Positions 4,491 through 6,181 of a stretch of DNA of 6,181 nt are shown here, piece by piece. The stretch is from Anaerolineae bacterium (GTDB lineage Bacteria; Chloroflexota; Anaerolineae; JAADDB01), in contig WFQT01000116.1 of the NCBI GenBank assembly GCA_015486895.1, positions 1 through 6,181 on the forward strand, written 5' to 3'. How positions within the stretch are numbered: the stretch's first letter is position 1; the number at the start of each line of letters is the position of its first letter. Below the pieces are notes generated by a model, which saw only the letters and a program-made list of their open reading frames with translations, was not told where the DNA came from and did no database searches. A program made the translations under genes and the position numbers.

Positions 4491-5772
4491 TGTCCTAATC
4501 ATAGGTGGTGGCATAGCCGGCATGGAATCAGCCATCAATCTCGGAGACGCAGGGTACAGGGTCCTCCTCGTTGAGAAAGAGCCAAGCATTGGCGGCAAAA
4601 TGATTCTTCTGAGCAAGGTCTTCCCTACCCTTGACTGTGCGAGTTGTATCAGTACACCCAAGATGGCAGAAACAGCGCACCATCCCAACATAACTACTAT
4701 GACGTACTCAAAAGTCATGGAAGTTAAAAGAAATGGGAATGGATTCAATGCCAAAATCCTGAAGGAACCTAAATATGTCATCGAAAGTGCTTGCACTGGG
4801 TGTCAAGAATGTGAAAGGGCTTGCCCGGTAAACGTCGAACACGACGAGTTTAATTTCGATCTCGTCGGGAGAAAAGCTGTTTACATTCCTTTCCCCCAGG
4901 CTATCCCCAAAGTAGCTGTAGTCGACATAGATAACTGCATTCTTTGTGGTGCCTGTGAAAGAGCCTGCCCGGCAAATGCTATCGACTTTACCCAAGAGCC
5001 AGAAGAAATGGAGGTAAACGTAAGGTCGGTTATTGTTGCAACTGGGTTCAAGCTTTTCCCCGCAGAGCGGAAGCCTCAGTACGGGTTCGGCAAATTCAAG
5101 AATGTCATAAACGCCATGCAGATGGATAGACTGCTCGCACCGACAAGGCCTTATAATACAGTCTTGAGGCCGTCAGATGGCAAAGAGGCAGAAAACATTG
5201 CCTATGTCCTCTGTACCGGTTCAAGAGATAGAACTGTTGGCAATCCACTTTGCTCCCAAATATGTTGCATGTATTCCATTAAACAGGCTCAGCTTATATT
5301 AGGTGCCCTTCCCCTTGCCGATGTAACAGTCTACTACATGGACATAAGGGCTTTCGGTAAAGGGTATGAGGAGTTCTATAAGCAGACAAGGGATATGGGA
5401 GTCCAATTCGTAAAAGGTAGGATTGCGAAAATAGAGGAACAAGAAAACGGGAACCTCATCTTGAGGTATGAGGATATAGAAAATGGCGGCAGAGTGCAGG
5501 AGTCCGAACACGACCTCGTTGTTCTCTCTGTCGGTCTACTCCCAACTCCCGAGATAACCTCAATATTCAAAGAAGAGAAACTGGAGTTAGACGACTACTA
5601 TTACGTAAAGCAAGTTGATGAGGATTTGAGTCCAGCAAAGACAAGCATAGAAGGCGTTTTCGTGGCAGGAACTGCCTACGGGCCGAAAGATATACCTGAT
5701 ACCATACTGTCGGCCGGGGCTGCCGCTGCAGAGGCAACAGCCTACATGGAAATGACGAGGAGGCAAAAGTGA
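4480..5772 (+). CDS. HdrA-like FAD/iron-sulfur oxidoreductase, short (QmoA-like) form
   Basis: The 430-residue protein is the flavin core of the HdrA family, without the usual N-terminal domain and without the C-terminal ferredoxin pair. A Rossmann FAD motif (GGGIAG, 9-14) and the ribose-binding acidic end of the second strand (VEKE, 31-34) come first, then FPTLDCASC (49-57; Cys53, Cys56), characteristic of HdrA. Two [4Fe-4S] ferredoxin motifs follow: Cys105/108/111/115 and Cys153/156/159/163. Later landmarks are ATGF (187-190), CTGSRD (245-250), CSQICCMYSIKQA (258-270), MDIRAFGKGYEEFY (287-300) and the C-terminal FAD site VAGTAYGPKDIPDTI (395-409). The ATG at 4480 is chosen over one at 4435 because GGGAGGTGAG (4466-4475) precedes it and the Rossmann strand begins at once. 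In length and pairing with a second HdrA it recalls QmoA. Probable role: electron transfer or bifurcation coupled to the neighbouring sulfur carriers (inference). Confidence 0.92.
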   Translation: MEYDVLIIGGGIAGMESAINLGDAGYRVLLVEKEPSIGGKMILLSKVFPTLDCASCISTPKMAETAHHPNITTMTYSKVMEVKRNGNGFNAKILKEPKYVIESACTGCQECERACPVNVEHDEFNFDLVGRKAVYIPFPQAIPKVAVVDIDNCILCGACERACPANAIDFTQEPEEMEVNVRSVIVATGFKLFPAERKPQYGFGKFKNVINAMQMDRLLAPTRPYNTVLRPSDGKEAENIAYVLCTGSRDRTVGNPLCSQICCMYSIKQAQLILGALPLADVTVYYMDIRAFGKGYEEFYKQTRDMGVQFVKGRIAKIEEQENGNLILRYEDIENGGRVQESEHDLVVLSVGLLPTPEITSIFKEEKLELDDYYYVKQVDEDLSPAKTSIEGVFVAGTAYGPKDIPDTILSAGAAAAEATAYMEMTRRQK

Positions 5773-6181
5773 CCGAGAGAAGAATTGGAGTCTATATCTG
5801 TCACTGCGGTGGGAACATTTCTGACTATGTGGATGTGCAAGCGGTCAGAGATGCGGTAGAAAACGAGAAGGGAGTCGCCGTCGCTAAAACCACCATGTTT
5901 GCCTGCTCAGATGCCGGCCAACAAGAGATGATAGACGACATAAAGGAGCAAAAACTCGATGGTCTTGTCGTCGCATCCTGTTCGCCGAAACTTCACCTCC
6001 TTACCTTCAGGGGCGTCGCAAAAAGGGCAAATCTAAATCCTTACCAGTACGTTCAGGTGAATATTAGAGAGCAAGACTCATGGGCCCACAGAGAGGATCA
6101 TGAAGGAGCAACGGAAAAGGCAATAAGGCTGGTGAGAGCTGGCATTGCCAAAGCAAGGCAATCACAGCCGCTCAAGCCCAC
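5769..6181 (+). CDS. hdrA: HdrA-type heterodisulfide reductase subunit A, N-terminal part (runs off window)
   Basis: 137 codons are visible before the right edge. They make up the N-terminal domain typical of full-length HdrA: IGVYICHCGGNISDYVDV (6-23), FACSDAGQQEM (44-54), LVVASCSPKLHLLTFRG (66-82), and NPYQYVQVNIREQDSW, followed by the helix that leads to the FAD domain. Cys11, Cys13, Cys46 and Cys71 sit at the conserved cysteine positions of this domain. CHCG favours HdrA over QmoB, which I recall having a CTGCG version. The start is GTG at 5769, with GAGGAGG (5757-5763) in front. It overlaps the previous stop by 4 bp (GTGA), so it is translationally coupled to the short HdrA. The two probably form a hetero-complex like QmoAB, but the flavin and ferredoxin domains lie outside the window and cannot be checked. 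Confidence 0.9.
   Translation, partial: MTERRIGVYICHCGGNISDYVDVQAVRDAVENEKGVAVAKTTMFACSDAGQQEMIDDIKEQKLDGLVVASCSPKLHLLTFRGVAKRANLNPYQYVQVNIREQDSWAHREDHEGATEKAIRLVRAGIAKARQSQPLKP

Noticed and set aside
4389..4995. Minus-strand frames opposite the MvhD/HdrA genes (4389-4796, 4708-4995) and opposite TusA (3530-3913)
   Set aside because: Shadows of strongly supported plus-strand genes with clear motifs. They have no ribosome binding sites or family features of their own.
1..6181. CRISPR array, tRNA, rRNA or intact insertion sequence
   Set aside because: No regularly spaced identical repeats, no tRNA cloverleaf or rRNA-like stretches, and no transposase reading frame were seen on either strand.

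Overview
The window looks like part of an anaerobic bacterial genome. Two things point to Bacteria rather than Archaea: strong Shine-Dalgarno sequences in front of nearly every gene on the right, and two near-consensus sigma-70-type promoters (TTGACA, 17 bp, TACAAT). The left part, with hairpin-rich non-coding DNA carrying short CCCCCA/TGGGGG palindromes and a membrane-anchored propeller-like secreted protein, reminds me of Chloroflexota. That is only an impression, and I cannot fix the phylum from sequence alone.

Layout. 1-361 is non-coding, with GC-rich hairpins and a 15-bp direct repeat. 362-1492 (minus strand) encodes a membrane-anchored protein resembling the esterase-like phytase / beta-propeller family. 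1493-2433 is a long gap with no convincing gene. It holds a cluster of nested inverted repeats (1884-2023), two tandem promoters built on a 33-bp direct repeat (2078-2176), and a roughly 200-bp imperfect palindrome that looks like a miniature mobile element (2192-2389). From 2434 to the right edge all genes are on the plus strand: a DsrE2-like protein, a second DsrE-family protein, TusA, an MvhD/FlpD-like iron-sulfur protein, a short HdrA-like flavoprotein with two [4Fe-4S] ferredoxin motifs, and the N-terminus of a second HdrA that runs off the window.

How the genes fit together. DsrE and TusA proteins carry persulfide sulfur on a conserved cysteine. HdrA and MvhD-type proteins move electrons, often by flavin-based bifurcation. 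Their co-linear arrangement suggests a soluble module that passes sulfane sulfur from the two DsrE proteins and TusA to an Hdr/Qmo-like oxidoreductase. This is related in concept to the sHdr sulfur-oxidation system and to QmoAB, but with a different gene order and with no HdrB or HdrC visible here. The last three genes overlap (11 bp, then 4 bp) and are clearly co-translated. The upstream genes are separated by 120-200 bp spacers rich in inverted repeats, so the sulfur carriers may be expressed at levels different from the redox enzymes.

The most unusual points are the MvhD-like protein with a rearranged cysteine set, the tusA-to-mvhD spacer that could fold into competing RNA structures around a Shine-Dalgarno and a six-codon leader ORF, and the tandem duplicated promoters.
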